Source: an uncultured bacterium (GTDB lineage: Bacteria; Patescibacteriota; CALEFQ01). Taken from it: a stretch of DNA of 22,627 nucleotides. The position numbers and the translations under genes were made by a program. Positions 1 to 7,211 of this stretch are shown piece after piece. Under the pieces are notes generated by a model that saw only the letters and a list, made by a program, of their open reading frames with translations, searched no databases and was not told the origin of the DNA. The stretch covers positions 1-22,627 of the forward strand of contig CALEFQ010000032.1 of NCBI GenBank assembly GCA_937877125.1. The letters are read 5' to 3'. Positions within the stretch are counted from its first letter, which is position 1, and each line of letters opens with the position of its first letter.

Positions 1-290
1 GGGTTGGCCGAAGTGCCCAAATGGTCCACCCCGTCGGGATTGATTTCCCAAACTCCGTCTTTGATGAAAGTCTGGAAGACCAGCAGGGCGATATCCAGCG
101 ATTCAATCTTGATGAAAGTGATCTGATCAGCCGTCGCTGAATCGACTGATGATTCCGCGGCCCGCGGCACCGCGTCGAACGACAAAGACCGCCGCAGATA
201 AGCCTGCCAACCAAAACCGCCGGCCAGCAGCGCCGCTCCGGTAATTAGCAAAACTAAAAACAAATATTTACGTTTCATATTCATTCTCAT
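1..290 (-). CDS. Sortase, N-terminal part (runs off left edge)
   Basis: Open reading frame on the minus strand starting at ATG 290 (alternatives 284 and 278) and still open at base 1, about 96 residues. It begins with a basic patch and one hydrophobic segment (about residues 8-28, an uncleaved membrane anchor), then a linker, then the start of a sortase barrel: IKIESLDIALLV followed by DGVWEINPDGVDHLGTSAN. The DG-WE and HL-TSA pattern is typical of class D/E/F sortases; the catalytic His, Cys and Arg would lie beyond the edge. Sortases cleave an LPXTG-like motif on exported proteins and join the protein to an acceptor at the cell surface. The next gene on the same strand ends in an LAQTG signal and is its likely substrate. 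No clear SD is visible, so the start is uncertain. Confidence 0.8.
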   Translation of the reverse strand, partial: MRMNMKRKYLFLVLLITGAALLAGGFGWQAYLRRSLSFDAVPRAAESSVDSATADQITFIKIESLDIALLVFQTFIKDGVWEINPDGVDHLGTSAN

Positions 291-336
291 CGTAGCATAT
301 CAATGGTTTTTGAGAAATCGCCCAAAAAACAGGATC

Positions 337-370
337 AAAATAGGCGCGGGCTAAATCCCGCGCCTATTTT
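337..370 (-). terminator. Intrinsic terminator of the LAQTG surface-protein gene
   Basis: Perfect 14-bp stem (337-350 with 357-370) and 6-nt loop, rich in A on one side and T on the other, so it can work in both directions. It lies 16 bases past the stop of the surface-protein gene and separates that gene from the sortase gene. Confidence 0.8.
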
Positions 371-385
371 ATCGAAATGCCTAAA

Positions 386-1750
386 TTACAATTTCTTGCC
401 CGCCAAGCTTAGCGCCGCCAAACCCAGTAAGGCACTACCACTCAGCAACATCGCCCAGATGAAGTAGTCGGCGCCCTGGCCGGTTTGAGCCAAAGTGGTC
501 GCCCCTAAAACGGAACCGCTGTCTTCGGCAGAATCGGTTTCGGCCGAAGCGACTTGTTCGGCTGGATTGGCTGGATCAGCGGAAGCGACTGACGTCTCAT
601 TAGCCGTAGCGGCACCGGCGACTGTGCCAGTCGCGACCGGAGTCGGGGTCGGAGTGGGAGCAGGGTTAACCGAAACGCTCGGTGTCGGAGTGGGCGTCGG
701 CGTCGGAGAAACATTCGGATCAACTTCCTTCTCCAGGATAAACGCCACGGTGTATTGGTTGTTGCCTTCGTTCGATTCAATTTCATGGTTATCGGCATCG
801 ATGAAATACCGCAACGCGTGATTGCCCTCGGCCAAGGAAGCCGTGGCTAAATTCAAGCGGACATTATCGCTGTAATCAGGATCAACCGCCCCGGCCTGCA
901 TCGGCCCGAAACTTCCGTAACCGATTTCAACATCGTCTAAAAACCACTTAACATTGACCTCGCCACTGGCCGCCGTCCCGTAATTAATCGTATACATCTC
1001 AAAGGGAATCGTGTCGCCGACTGTGAAAGTCCGATTTTGGGCAATGCTGCTGCCCGTCACCGATAAATCAACAAAAGGATCAGCGGGCGGCTCTTCGTCT
1101 ACGATATAAGTATTCGTGACAGTGCAGGTGGAAGTTTGATTTTCCGCCACGGCGACATTGGCGCAATTATCATAGGCGGTCTCATAGTCCGCGTCCGCCT
1201 GCTCGGTGATCGAATAATTACCAACTTCCATGGTCATTTCGGTACTACCGTCAGCTTCGAAGGGTTGGAATTCCTCACCATCGACACGGAAAAGAAAATC
1301 AGAGAAAGTTTTTGTGCCGACATCGTTATTATTTATAACTTTTTGGACAATCAAAGTGCCGGTCGAAACAGCCGTGCCGGGCAAATTACAACTATTATTC
1401 CAAATTGCTTGGCCATCGTCATTCCAATTCAAACCGCCATGGACTCCTGGAACCGGAGGGATAATATCACCCCAATCACCAGTAATCCCAGGGAAATAAA
1501 TAGATCCAGTATGCCCCATATGGCCATTGGCATCAACGCTACGATTACTGACACATTGTTCATTATATGGATTGGCATCGGCACTAGTGGCGTGGCAAAT
1601 CTTGATTTGATTGGCGTTACAAGTGCGCGCCGCCCAGGCATCTTCGATCAAAACCTGGTCAAAGCCAAAAAATGATAACATAAAAACCGAGGCAACAGTG
1701 GCGATGATCGCGATCGTCAAGACCATCACTTTTTGAGAAAACTGCGTCAT
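386..1750 (-). CDS. Secreted multidomain surface protein with LAQTG sorting signal
   Basis: 454 aa. Residues 1-41 form a signal peptide (long hydrophobic core, likely cut after AWA). Residues 44-125 hold a Cys/His-rich segment (KICHATS, then GHMGHTG) of a type I recall from surface proteins of Actinobacteria and CPR. Residues 130-215 look like a prealbumin/SpaA-like beta domain (GTLIVQKVI to CTVTNTY). Residues 226-340 match a CARDB adhesion-type domain. Then come a Thr/Pro-repeat stalk (about 345-372) and an Ala/Ser-rich spacer. The C-terminus is a wall-sorting signal: LAQTG at 420-424, a hydrophobic stretch, and a KKL tail. It is probably exported, cut between T and G by the adjacent sortase, and displayed as a surface or adhesion protein; the ligand cannot be told. 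A terminator follows the gene. Confidence 0.85.
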   Translation of the reverse strand: MTQFSQKVMVLTIAIIATVASVFMLSFFGFDQVLIEDAWAARTCNANQIKICHATSADANPYNEQCVSNRSVDANGHMGHTGSIYFPGITGDWGDIIPPVPGVHGGLNWNDDGQAIWNNSCNLPGTAVSTGTLIVQKVINNNDVGTKTFSDFLFRVDGEEFQPFEADGSTEMTMEVGNYSITEQADADYETAYDNCANVAVAENQTSTCTVTNTYIVDEEPPADPFVDLSVTGSSIAQNRTFTVGDTIPFEMYTINYGTAASGEVNVKWFLDDVEIGYGSFGPMQAGAVDPDYSDNVRLNLATASLAEGNHALRYFIDADNHEIESNEGNNQYTVAFILEKEVDPNVSPTPTPTPTPSVSVNPAPTPTPTPVATGTVAGAATANETSVASADPANPAEQVASAETDSAEDSGSVLGATTLAQTGQGADYFIWAMLLSGSALLGLAALSLAGKKL

Positions 1751-1844
1751 AAAATCCTTAATTTAAGGCTTATTTAATTAAACTTCGACAATGCAACGAT
1801 TATACACCATTTATTATATAAAGCAAGTAATTACTGTCGCAACT

Positions 1845-1876
1845 AAAACGCCCCGCGAAGAAACACGAGGCGTTTT
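1845..1876 (-). terminator. Intrinsic terminator of the permease gene
   Basis: Imperfect hairpin whose outer stem is aaaacgcc/ggcgtttt, with further pairs inside, placed about 20 bases past the stop of the permease gene. T-rich flank on the minus strand. Confidence 0.7.
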
Positions 1877-1895
1877 GAATAAGTTTTTCCTAAGT

Positions 1896-3326
1896 TTATT
1901 CTTCGGTCGCGACTTCACTCTTCCAAGATTTTTTACGGAAATGCCAGATCAACAACGGTAGTGACAAGAAAGCCACCAGGCCGATCACCAAGAAAGCTTC
2001 GTAGACCAAGATATTGCCGGTGGACAGTTGAGACGGAGGGAAGAAACCAAGCACGATGGCCGCCGCGCAGGCGATAATGCCCAGCCAGGAGAAAAACGAC
2101 ATCCCGAATTTTCCGCCCGGAACTTTGTACGGACGCGGCACGTCCGGACGGATTTTCCGCAGTTTCATCGCCGCCAGGAACATGATGATATAAACCGAAA
2201 GATAGAGCAGCGCCGCCAGATCGGTCAAAATCCAGAAAGCGCTGCTGACTGAAGGCATGAAAATAAACACGCCGGAAATAACCGTCACAATCAACCCCTG
2301 TACCAGCATAATATGCGTCGGCATGCCGAATTTATTTACTTTCTGGAAAAAGGGCGGCAGAGAACCATCTTTGGCCGTCACCAGCAAACCGCGGCTGGGT
2401 CCGGCGATCCAGGAACTGACCTGCACAATCATGCCGGGCGCGGCTAAAACAACGATTATCGGAATCAGCCAGACCAAATTGAAGCGATTGAGGACGGCCG
2501 AAAAAGTCTGCATAATGCCGGCGGTAAGACTGATTTCGGAAGCCGGAATAATGACCGCGATCGCCAGCGCCCCCGCCAGGAAAATAGCCACCACGATAAT
2601 AGCCGAAATAAAGATAGCGCGCGGATAATCTTTTTGGGGGTTTTTGACTTCACGGGCATGAACGCCGGAGACTTCCATGCCGGCAAAAAAGAGGAACATC
2701 CCTGTCAGAAAAACTAGATTCCCGATATTGCCCATATCAGGCACGATATTATTGAGCGAAATCGGAATGGCTAATTCCTGTCCGGAGAAAACCCAGAGCA
2801 AACCCAGGATGAATAGGATCACGCCCGGCAAAATAATGCCCAGAACCGTGCCGATCGAGGCGACGCGCCCGGAAACTTTCATGCCGCGCAGGTTGATGAA
2901 CAAGGCGAACCAATAAATAATGATGATGACCGCCAGATTATAAAACTTGTTTTCCGCCAGCGCTGGATTGACCAGATAAGCGATCACGCCGGCCGTTGCC
3001 GCCAGGGCAGTCGGATAAAAAACCAAATTCTGGACCCACTGCAGGACGATGGCGATAAAACCCCATTTCTCCCCGAAGGCTTCTTTTACCCAAAAATAAA
3101 TGCCGCCCTGCTTCGGCCAGGCGGCCGCCAACTCGGCGGAAACAAAGGAAACAGGAATTAGGAAAACAATCACCGCGACCGCCAGAAAGAAAATCACCGA
3201 AAGTCCGTACTCCGCCATGGTCGGCAAGCCGCGCAGACTGCAAATCAGCGAGACATTGATCATCGCTAAAGAAAATACCCCAAGCACCTTGGCTATCTGG
3301 GGAGCCCGAGATTTATTAGCATCCAT
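1896..3326 (-). CDS. APC-family amino-acid antiporter, GadC (glutamate/GABA)-like
   Basis: 476 aa with about 12 hydrophobic segments, the normal size and topology of the amino acid-polyamine-organocation superfamily. Several stretches resemble Escherichia coli GadC as I recall it: PVSFVSAELAAAWP, GMEVSGVHAREVKNPQKDYP, SLTAGIMQTFS and SSWIAGPSRGLLVTA. The likely role is exchange of amino acids across the inner membrane, for example glutamate against GABA or a related pair. GadC has a C-terminal plug that closes the channel at neutral pH. This protein ends soon after the last membrane segment (FRKKSWKSEVATEE) and has no such tail. No decarboxylase gene lies nearby, so the substrate is open. A scavenging role fits a host with a reduced metabolism (inference). 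Single gene with its own -10 box and terminator. Confidence 0.85.
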   Translation of the reverse strand: MDANKSRAPQIAKVLGVFSLAMINVSLICSLRGLPTMAEYGLSVIFFLAVAVIVFLIPVSFVSAELAAAWPKQGGIYFWVKEAFGEKWGFIAIVLQWVQNLVFYPTALAATAGVIAYLVNPALAENKFYNLAVIIIIYWFALFINLRGMKVSGRVASIGTVLGIILPGVILFILGLLWVFSGQELAIPISLNNIVPDMGNIGNLVFLTGMFLFFAGMEVSGVHAREVKNPQKDYPRAIFISAIIVVAIFLAGALAIAVIIPASEISLTAGIMQTFSAVLNRFNLVWLIPIIVVLAAPGMIVQVSSWIAGPSRGLLVTAKDGSLPPFFQKVNKFGMPTHIMLVQGLIVTVISGVFIFMPSVSSAFWILTDLAALLYLSVYIIMFLAAMKLRKIRPDVPRPYKVPGGKFGMSFFSWLGIIACAAAIVLGFFPPSQLSTGNILVYEAFLVIGLVAFLSLPLLIWHFRKKSWKSEVATEE

Positions 3327-3355
3327 GTTTTTGTTTTAATTGTGTATTTTAAGTT

Positions 3356-3361
3356 ATTATA
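3356..3361 (-). promoter_or_regulatory. -10 box (TATAAT) of the permease gene
   Basis: Perfect TATAAT on the minus strand, about 30 bases before the permease ATG. No good -35 is seen. A short palindrome (gcaaattttttgc, 3362-3374) abuts it on the upstream side and could be an operator. Confidence 0.4.
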
Positions 3362-3485
3362 GCAAATTTTTTGCTACCGGGGAAGAGGAAAAGTTGCTCC
3401 AAATTTTGACGCGCCGAAAAACCGGCCCGAGCTTTTTGTTTGATTTTTTTTATGTTAAAATGATGAAAAGTATTAACAAACAATC

Positions 3486-4913
3486 ATGCCCAAAGAAAAA
3501 AACTCCGCCGAAATACTGCCACCGCGCCTCGCCAATAATCCCAGCTGGGACGTGATCGTGACCCGGCTTAATCCCCTGCTGTCTTTTTTTAACGCCCCGG
3601 GAAAAATCACCGGACGGACTTATGAGATTCAGATAGACACTAGCCGAAATTTCACGTCTTTGAATTTGAAAACTTACCAAAACCTGAAAGAAACCGATCC
3701 TTTCGTCACGGCTTTAAAAGTCCCCGCTACCGATACCCTGCGGGATAAGCACCTATATTACTGGCGCGTCCGGTCAGTCACACCTGCCAGGAAAAGCGAC
3801 TGGGCGGTTTCCCGTTTTTTGGTTGACGCCAAGTCCGACACCGCCTTCATGAACCTAGTCCGCGTTAAAATAAAGGAAGCCAAGGCCTCAAACGGCTATA
3901 ATGTAAAAAATATCACCGACTGGGACGACCCGGGACTTCTGACCTTTTGGCAGAGCCCGCCCCCCGGCGAAGAGCACCAGTGGATCCAGTTTGACCTGGG
4001 CCGGGAAACAGCCGTCAGCCGCGCCTGGATTCTGTCCAATTTCAATGACCGCGACGGCTGGCTTAAAGATTTCGTCCTGCAAGCCAGCTTTGACGGGAAA
4101 AAATGGCGCGCGATCAGCGAGACGGAAACAAAAAACAACGACACCTTCCGCAATATTTTGGATTTCGCGCCCGTCACGGCCAGATATTTTCGCCTGTTGA
4201 TCAAAAGCTTCACCGGCTACGCCGCCCAAATTAATGAAATTATCCTTTACTCGCCCGGCCACCCCCCGCTGCCCAAAGTTCCTGAAGAAGATTACGTTTT
4301 AATCATCGGCAACGAGCACAACGGATTCACTTTCACCGAACTGGCGAAATATGTCGAGGCCTTGCCGCTGAAACTCAAAACCGTAGTCGTCCCCTGCTAC
4401 GAAGCCTCGCTGGAAATGCTGATGAAGCTGAACCCCCAACCGGTCGCCGTGATCCTTAGCGGCAATAACGCCGATTACCCCAACGAGCCGATGTTTGAAT
4501 ACAACGGCGAATTCGAAATCATCCGGAGCACCAATCTGCCCCTGTTGGGCATTTGCGCCGGGCACCAGTTCCTGGCCGCCGCCTACGGTTACACCCGGAT
4601 CCGCTCGATGGGCTGGTCCGACATCTCTGCCATGGAACCGCGCGCCAAAATGACCCGGATCAAAATCCTCAAACGCGATCCGATTTTTGAAGGGATGTCC
4701 GATAACTTCACGGCGCCTGAAGTCCACAGCTGGGCGGTAGCCGAACCGGCCGAAGAGTTCGAAGTGATCGCCGCTTCCACTTATACCCAAGTCCAAAAAA
4801 GCACCAAGCGCTTCATTTACGGCACGCAATTCCATCCGGAAATAAAAGTTCCCTACAACCACGGGAAAAAACTGATTGAAAATTTTCTGAAAATGGCGCT
4901 GGCGAAAAAATAG
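3486..4913 (+). CDS. Fn3-like / discoidin (F5/8C) / class I glutamine amidotransferase fusion
   Basis: 475 aa with no signal peptide or membrane segment. About residues 20-113 resemble a fibronectin-III-like beta domain (TYEIQIDTSR, YYWRVRS). Residues 118-255 look like an F5/8 type C (discoidin) domain (WIQFDLGRETAVSRAWIL, ARYFRLLIKSF, QINEIILY), a fold that usually binds sugars or lipids. Residues 268-472 are a class I glutamine amidotransferase domain: nucleophile elbow GICAGHQ with Cys357, and QFHPEI with His450 and Glu452, so the triad is complete. This domain normally frees ammonia from glutamine for a partner synthase, and some members act as peptidases. The pairing with binding domains and the lack of a synthase gene nearby leave the substrate unknown. 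It may be cytoplasmic unless exported by an unrecognised route. The next gene is convergent. Confidence 0.8.
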   Translation: MPKEKNSAEILPPRLANNPSWDVIVTRLNPLLSFFNAPGKITGRTYEIQIDTSRNFTSLNLKTYQNLKETDPFVTALKVPATDTLRDKHLYYWRVRSVTPARKSDWAVSRFLVDAKSDTAFMNLVRVKIKEAKASNGYNVKNITDWDDPGLLTFWQSPPPGEEHQWIQFDLGRETAVSRAWILSNFNDRDGWLKDFVLQASFDGKKWRAISETETKNNDTFRNILDFAPVTARYFRLLIKSFTGYAAQINEIILYSPGHPPLPKVPEEDYVLIIGNEHNGFTFTELAKYVEALPLKLKTVVVPCYEASLEMLMKLNPQPVAVILSGNNADYPNEPMFEYNGEFEIIRSTNLPLLGICAGHQFLAAAYGYTRIRSMGWSDISAMEPRAKMTRIKILKRDPIFEGMSDNFTAPEVHSWAVAEPAEEFEVIAASTYTQVQKSTKRFIYGTQFHPEIKVPYNHGKKLIENFLKMALAKK

Positions 4914-4925
4914 GACCTTATGAAA

Positions 4926-4957
4926 ATTCCATGCGATTACTGACAATCGCATGGAAT
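4926..4957. terminator. Shared hairpin terminator between convergent genes
   Basis: Perfect 13-bp stem (attccatgcgatt with aatcgcatggaat) and 6-nt loop, 12 bases after the stop of the amidotransferase fusion and 25 bases after the convergent 71-aa gene. On the minus strand it is followed by TTTT, so it fits that gene best. It probably ends both. Confidence 0.7.
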
Positions 4958-4981
4958 ATGTTGACCGGACAGAAAGTTTGT

Positions 4982-5197
4982 TTAAACCCGCCGGTTGTGG
5001 AATGTCCCGTAAAATTTTACCGGTGCAGGACAATCACTGAAATCTATTCCCGCAATAGTTGCTTGCACGAGTGCTCGCAATTGTGCGCGAAGAGAAATTA
5101 ATTCTTCCTGACTGGCACCACTGGCGATAGCCTGACGGAGTTCTTTCTCAATTTTCCTGATTTCCTGTTCTGTCTTTTTTCTTTCCGTTTTGTCCAT
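4982..5197 (-). CDS. Small coiled-coil protein, 71 aa, unknown function
   Basis: 71 aa, charged and helical. Residues 1-50 show heptad-like spacing (KKTEQEIRKIEKELRQAI, then EELISLRAQLRALVQ), so a coiled coil is likely. The tail (IDFSDCPAPVKFYGTFHN) contains one Cys. I do not recognise a family. Support for a real gene: an AAAGGA SD-like sequence about 9 bases before the ATG, a promoter at 5354-5381, a hairpin-rich leader and a terminator downstream. It has no operon partner. A role as a small regulator or structural peptide is possible but not shown. Confidence 0.55.
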   Translation of the reverse strand: MDKTERKKTEQEIRKIEKELRQAIASGASQEELISLRAQLRALVQATIAGIDFSDCPAPVKFYGTFHNRRV

Positions 5198-5211
5198 TGC
5201 CCCATCCTTTC

Positions 5212-5302
5212 ACTTGGTAAAGGCCAAGTTGCTAGCCTCGGCAAAGGCTCGCGAAGCGAGCCTCCTCTGGTGTCCTGACGGACCTTCGGGCTAAAACCCG
5301 AA
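5212..5302 (-). promoter_or_regulatory. Hairpin-rich 5' leader of the 71-aa gene
   Basis: Five stem-loops lie almost end to end in the minus-strand leader: 5285-5302 (ttcggg/cccgaa), 5270-5284 (gtcc/ggac core), 5245-5263 (8-bp stem aggctcgc/gcgagcct with a GAA loop on the plus strand), 5229-5244 (ttgc/gcaa) and 5212-5229 (6-bp stem). The last lies just before the SD. No known riboswitch consensus is recognised. The remaining gap to the + gene (5303-5519) holds two divergent promoters. Confidence 0.45.
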
Positions 5303-5353
5303 ATAGTATATCTGCTCCGGCATCACAGGCATGGCAATTAGGTCAACATATTC

Positions 5354-5381
5354 ATCATATCATAACTTGATCGGATGTAAA
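5354..5381 (-). promoter_or_regulatory. Promoter for the 71-aa gene
   Basis: On the minus strand: TTTACA (5381-5376), 16-bp spacer, TATGAT (5359-5354); a second TATGAT overlaps at 5364-5359. Transcription would start near 5347 and include the five-hairpin leader. Confidence 0.55.
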
Positions 5382-5450
5382 GAACGCCTATTTTGCCACA
5401 TACACCATAACTATTATATTGATCCCCAGAAACCTTAGCCACAGAAAAAA

Positions 5451-5479
5451 TTGACTAACTAGTTATAGTATGGTATTGT
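5451..5479 (+). promoter_or_regulatory. Promoter for the small membrane protein gene
   Basis: TTGACT (5451-5456), 17-bp spacer, TATTGT (5474-5479), about 40 bases before the ATG. Confidence 0.55.
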
Positions 5480-5519
5480 GAATAATGTAACTAGCATAGC
5501 CATTAATTAAAAGAAAAAA

Positions 5520-5888
5520 ATGAACATGAAAATCTGGATGATCTTAACCATCATCCTAGCCATTGTACTCGTCGCAGTTCTTATTATATTTTATGGAGGA
5601 CAAAGCGGGACAGCCCTTTTAGGAGGCTTGTCTTCGACTAAAACATCTTCTGCTACTTATGCCTCAACCAATGATGCTTTGTTCGCCATGGAACGGACCG
5701 GGCTGGCCAAACTAAAGACCGTCATCATCGTATTTGAAGATGGCACGACCCGTACAGTTACGATATCTGCTCCTCAGACTGGCTCAGAAAAAATTTCGGC
5801 AGTCAAGGCTATCACTCAGCCGATAAAAATAGTCAAATACATCTTTATCGATGACGACGGATCAATTCAGGTTTTAAATGTTGAGTAG
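5520..5888 (+). CDS. Membrane-anchored small protein, 122 aa, unknown
   Basis: 122 aa. Residues 5-25 form one very hydrophobic helix (MILTIILAIVLVAVLIIF), followed by a small-residue linker (GGQSGTALLGG) and a soluble domain of about 70 residues rich in beta-prone segments (KTVIIVFEDGTTRTVTI and VKYIFIDDDGSIQVLNV, probably strand-turn-strand pairs). It is likely anchored in the membrane with its C-terminal part outside. No family is recognised. It has its own promoter (5451-5479) and terminator, so it is monocistronic. The ATG follows an A-rich stretch without an SD; a second ATG two codons downstream is possible. Confidence 0.65.
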   Translation: MNMKIWMILTIILAIVLVAVLIIFYGGQSGTALLGGLSSTKTSSATYASTNDALFAMERTGLAKLKTVIIVFEDGTTRTVTISAPQTGSEKISAVKAITQPIKIVKYIFIDDDGSIQVLNVE

Positions 5889-5903
5889 ATAACCTAAACT
5901 AAA

Positions 5904-5945
5904 AATCCTTAAGAGGATTCTCCACCATTAATTTGGTGGTTTTTG
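5904..5945 (+). terminator. Double hairpin terminator
   Basis: Hairpin aatcct/aggatt (5904-5919), then ccacca/tggtgg (5922-5939), then a T-run (5940-5944), directly after the small membrane protein gene. Confidence 0.75.
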
Positions 5946-6018
5946 TTATAAGCCTAAGCGAATATTCAATTTAGCTGTCGATCTAACGCCAAAATTGCCG
6001 TCAGACACTGAATCAAGA

Positions 6019-6047
6019 TTGACAAATATATTTTTTTATGATATGAT
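6019..6047 (+). promoter_or_regulatory. Strong sigma70-type promoter for the ankyrin gene
   Basis: TTGACA (6019-6024), exactly 17 bp, TATGAT (6042-6047). An 8-bp hairpin (gttcaatt 6053-6060 with aattgaac 6068-6075) starts at the expected transcription start and could protect the 5' end or act as an operator. The rest of the gap 5946-6018 shows nothing recognisable. Confidence 0.8.
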
Positions 6048-6093
6048 GGCCCGTTCAATTGGCTGTAAATTGAACCTAAAAGGAGGAATCAAA

Positions 6094-6144
6094 ATGTTCA
6101 TAAAAAGTGGTTTAAGAGTTTCATTGAATGGTGGATTCGATTAG
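6094..6144 (+). CDS. 16-codon leader ORF ahead of the ankyrin gene
   Basis: ATG 6094 to TAG 6142-6144 encodes MFIKSGLRVSLNGGFD. It has a perfect AGGAGG SD (6081-6086) 7 bases before its ATG, far better than the start of the ankyrin gene, whose ATG lies only 2 bases after this stop. Ribosomes ending here could restart on the ankyrin ATG (translational coupling). It may therefore be a leader cistron rather than a functional peptide. No repeated regulatory amino-acid codon is seen. Confidence 0.5.
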   Translation: MFIKSGLRVSLNGGFD

Positions 6145-6146
6145 TA

Positions 6147-7037
6147 ATGAAATTGAATCCCGACAAGCAACGCGAATACTTGTGGTTGGCCTTGTCAGAA
6201 GGTTATCTGTCGGTGGCGCGCTTCTACGTTCAAAATAGAGGAAGCCTCAATATCCGACACGATTTTGGAATGACGCCTTTGCATGTCGCCGTGGTTAATG
6301 ATCAGACCGAAATTGTTAATTTTCTTATAAATCACCTGGATGATCTCAACCTTCTCGACGGCACCGGCCAGACCGCTCTCTTTTTGGCCGTTATGCGAGG
6401 AAACCTCGAAATCTGCAGGCTATTGATCGAAAATGGGGCCAATGTTAACGCGCTCAACTCCAATGGCCAAACGCCGGTACGAGCCGCTTTGCCGAAATGG
6501 GCCAGCAAACTGGACAGCCATGATTCAATCTTGGCACTCCTAGTGGAGAATGGCGCCAATCTTCACATGATCAGAATAAATGAGGAGACGGTCCATCCAC
6601 TCCACCTGGCCACAATGCTGAGGTTTAATACCGGAGTTTCCGCCATGCTACAACGTGGGGTTGATGCCAATATCAAGGACTACGATAATACGACCGCCTT
6701 ATATTGGGCAGTCCGCGCCAAAAACATGGGGGCGGCGACACTGCTCCTGCACTGCAACGCAGACGTCAATTCGATCAACACGAAACGCCGAAGAACGCCG
6801 CTCCACAAAGCCGCCGAAGAAGGTGATCGCCCGTTTGTGGAATTGCTATTAGGCGCCGGAGCCGATCCGACCATTACTGATTACAAAAACCGATCGCCGC
6901 GAGAAGCAGCACGCCTGCGGAAACACCAGTTGGAACAAAGGAACCGCGATCCTAATTACGGATTTTCCGCCGAGGATGAACAGAAAATCGCTGATCTGGA
7001 AAAGATCATCGAACGCCTCTCGCCGGAAACTGTTTAG
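6147..7037 (+). CDS. Ankyrin-repeat protein
   Basis: 296 aa built of about seven to eight ankyrin repeats of roughly 33 residues. Clear units begin near residues 36 (GMTPLHVAVVNDQTEIVNFL), 69 (GQTALFLAVMRGNLEICRLL), 102, 141, 176 (TALYWAVRAKNMGAATLLL) and 209 (RTPLHKAAEEGDRPFVELLL). A charged helical tail follows (about 255-296). No signal peptide or enzyme domain is seen. Ankyrin stacks bind other proteins; in host-associated bacteria some are effectors, but nothing here shows export. The start at 6147 has only a weak GGTGGA at a distance and sits 2 bases after the 16-codon ORF, which suggests coupled translation. It has its own strong promoter and terminator. Confidence 0.85.
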   Translation: MKLNPDKQREYLWLALSEGYLSVARFYVQNRGSLNIRHDFGMTPLHVAVVNDQTEIVNFLINHLDDLNLLDGTGQTALFLAVMRGNLEICRLLIENGANVNALNSNGQTPVRAALPKWASKLDSHDSILALLVENGANLHMIRINEETVHPLHLATMLRFNTGVSAMLQRGVDANIKDYDNTTALYWAVRAKNMGAATLLLHCNADVNSINTKRRRTPLHKAAEEGDRPFVELLLGAGADPTITDYKNRSPREAARLRKHQLEQRNRDPNYGFSAEDEQKIADLEKIIERLSPETV

Positions 7038-7050
7038 AGCCGAGACCAAA

Positions 7051-7086
7051 GAGCCGTCATCAGTTACCCTGTGACGGCTCCTTTTT
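7051..7086 (+). terminator. Terminator of the ankyrin gene
   Basis: 9-bp stem gagccgtca/tgacggctc (7051-7059, 7072-7080) followed by CTTTTT. Confidence 0.9.
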
Positions 7087-7100
7087 AAAACTTAAAATCA

Positions 7101-7132
7101 ATCAAAAAAACGCCGTCAGGCGTTTTTTTGAT
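7101..7132 (-). terminator. Terminator downstream of tRNA-His
   Basis: Perfect 14-bp stem (7101-7114 with 7119-7132), loop GTCA, with a T7 run on either strand. It begins 2 bases past the tRNA-His CCA end and can also back up the ankyrin terminator. Confidence 0.85.
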
Positions 7133-7133
7133 C

Positions 7134-7211
7134 TGGGGTGACTGGTGGGAGTTGAACCCACGACCTGCGGGACCACAACCCGCCGCTCTAACCAACTGAG
7201 CTACAGTCACC
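7134..7211 (-). tRNA. tRNA-His (GUG)
   Basis: Full cloverleaf: acceptor GTGACTG/CAGTCAC, D arm GCTC/GAGC, anticodon stem GCGGG/CCCGC with loop TTGTGGT (anticodon GTG), T arm GTGGG/CCCAC. The extra G at -1 faces C73, the tRNA-His identity pair, and CCA is encoded (7134-7136). The first 24 bases on its 5' side also code the end of the upstream GIY-YIG gene, and a 5' part of the tRNA is repeated at 7485-7545. Confidence 0.95.

Noticed and set aside
1..40. Another metK-like piece (ggccgaagtgccc) at the left edge
   Set aside because: In frame it is part of the sortase coding sequence (HLGTSAN); the likeness to the metK end is a short coincidence.
640..720. Minisatellite in the surface-protein gene
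   Set aside because: It simply encodes the Thr/Pro stalk; repeat units are short and not unusual for such stalks.
505..1675. ORFs of 60-180 aa in other frames of the surface-protein gene
   Set aside because: They arise from the GC-rich, repetitive coding sequence; no start signals or domains.
5260..5303. Hammerhead-ribozyme-like core (CTGACGGA ... GAAA)
   Set aside because: The CUGANGA element has an extra base and no third stem or cleavage site could be placed.
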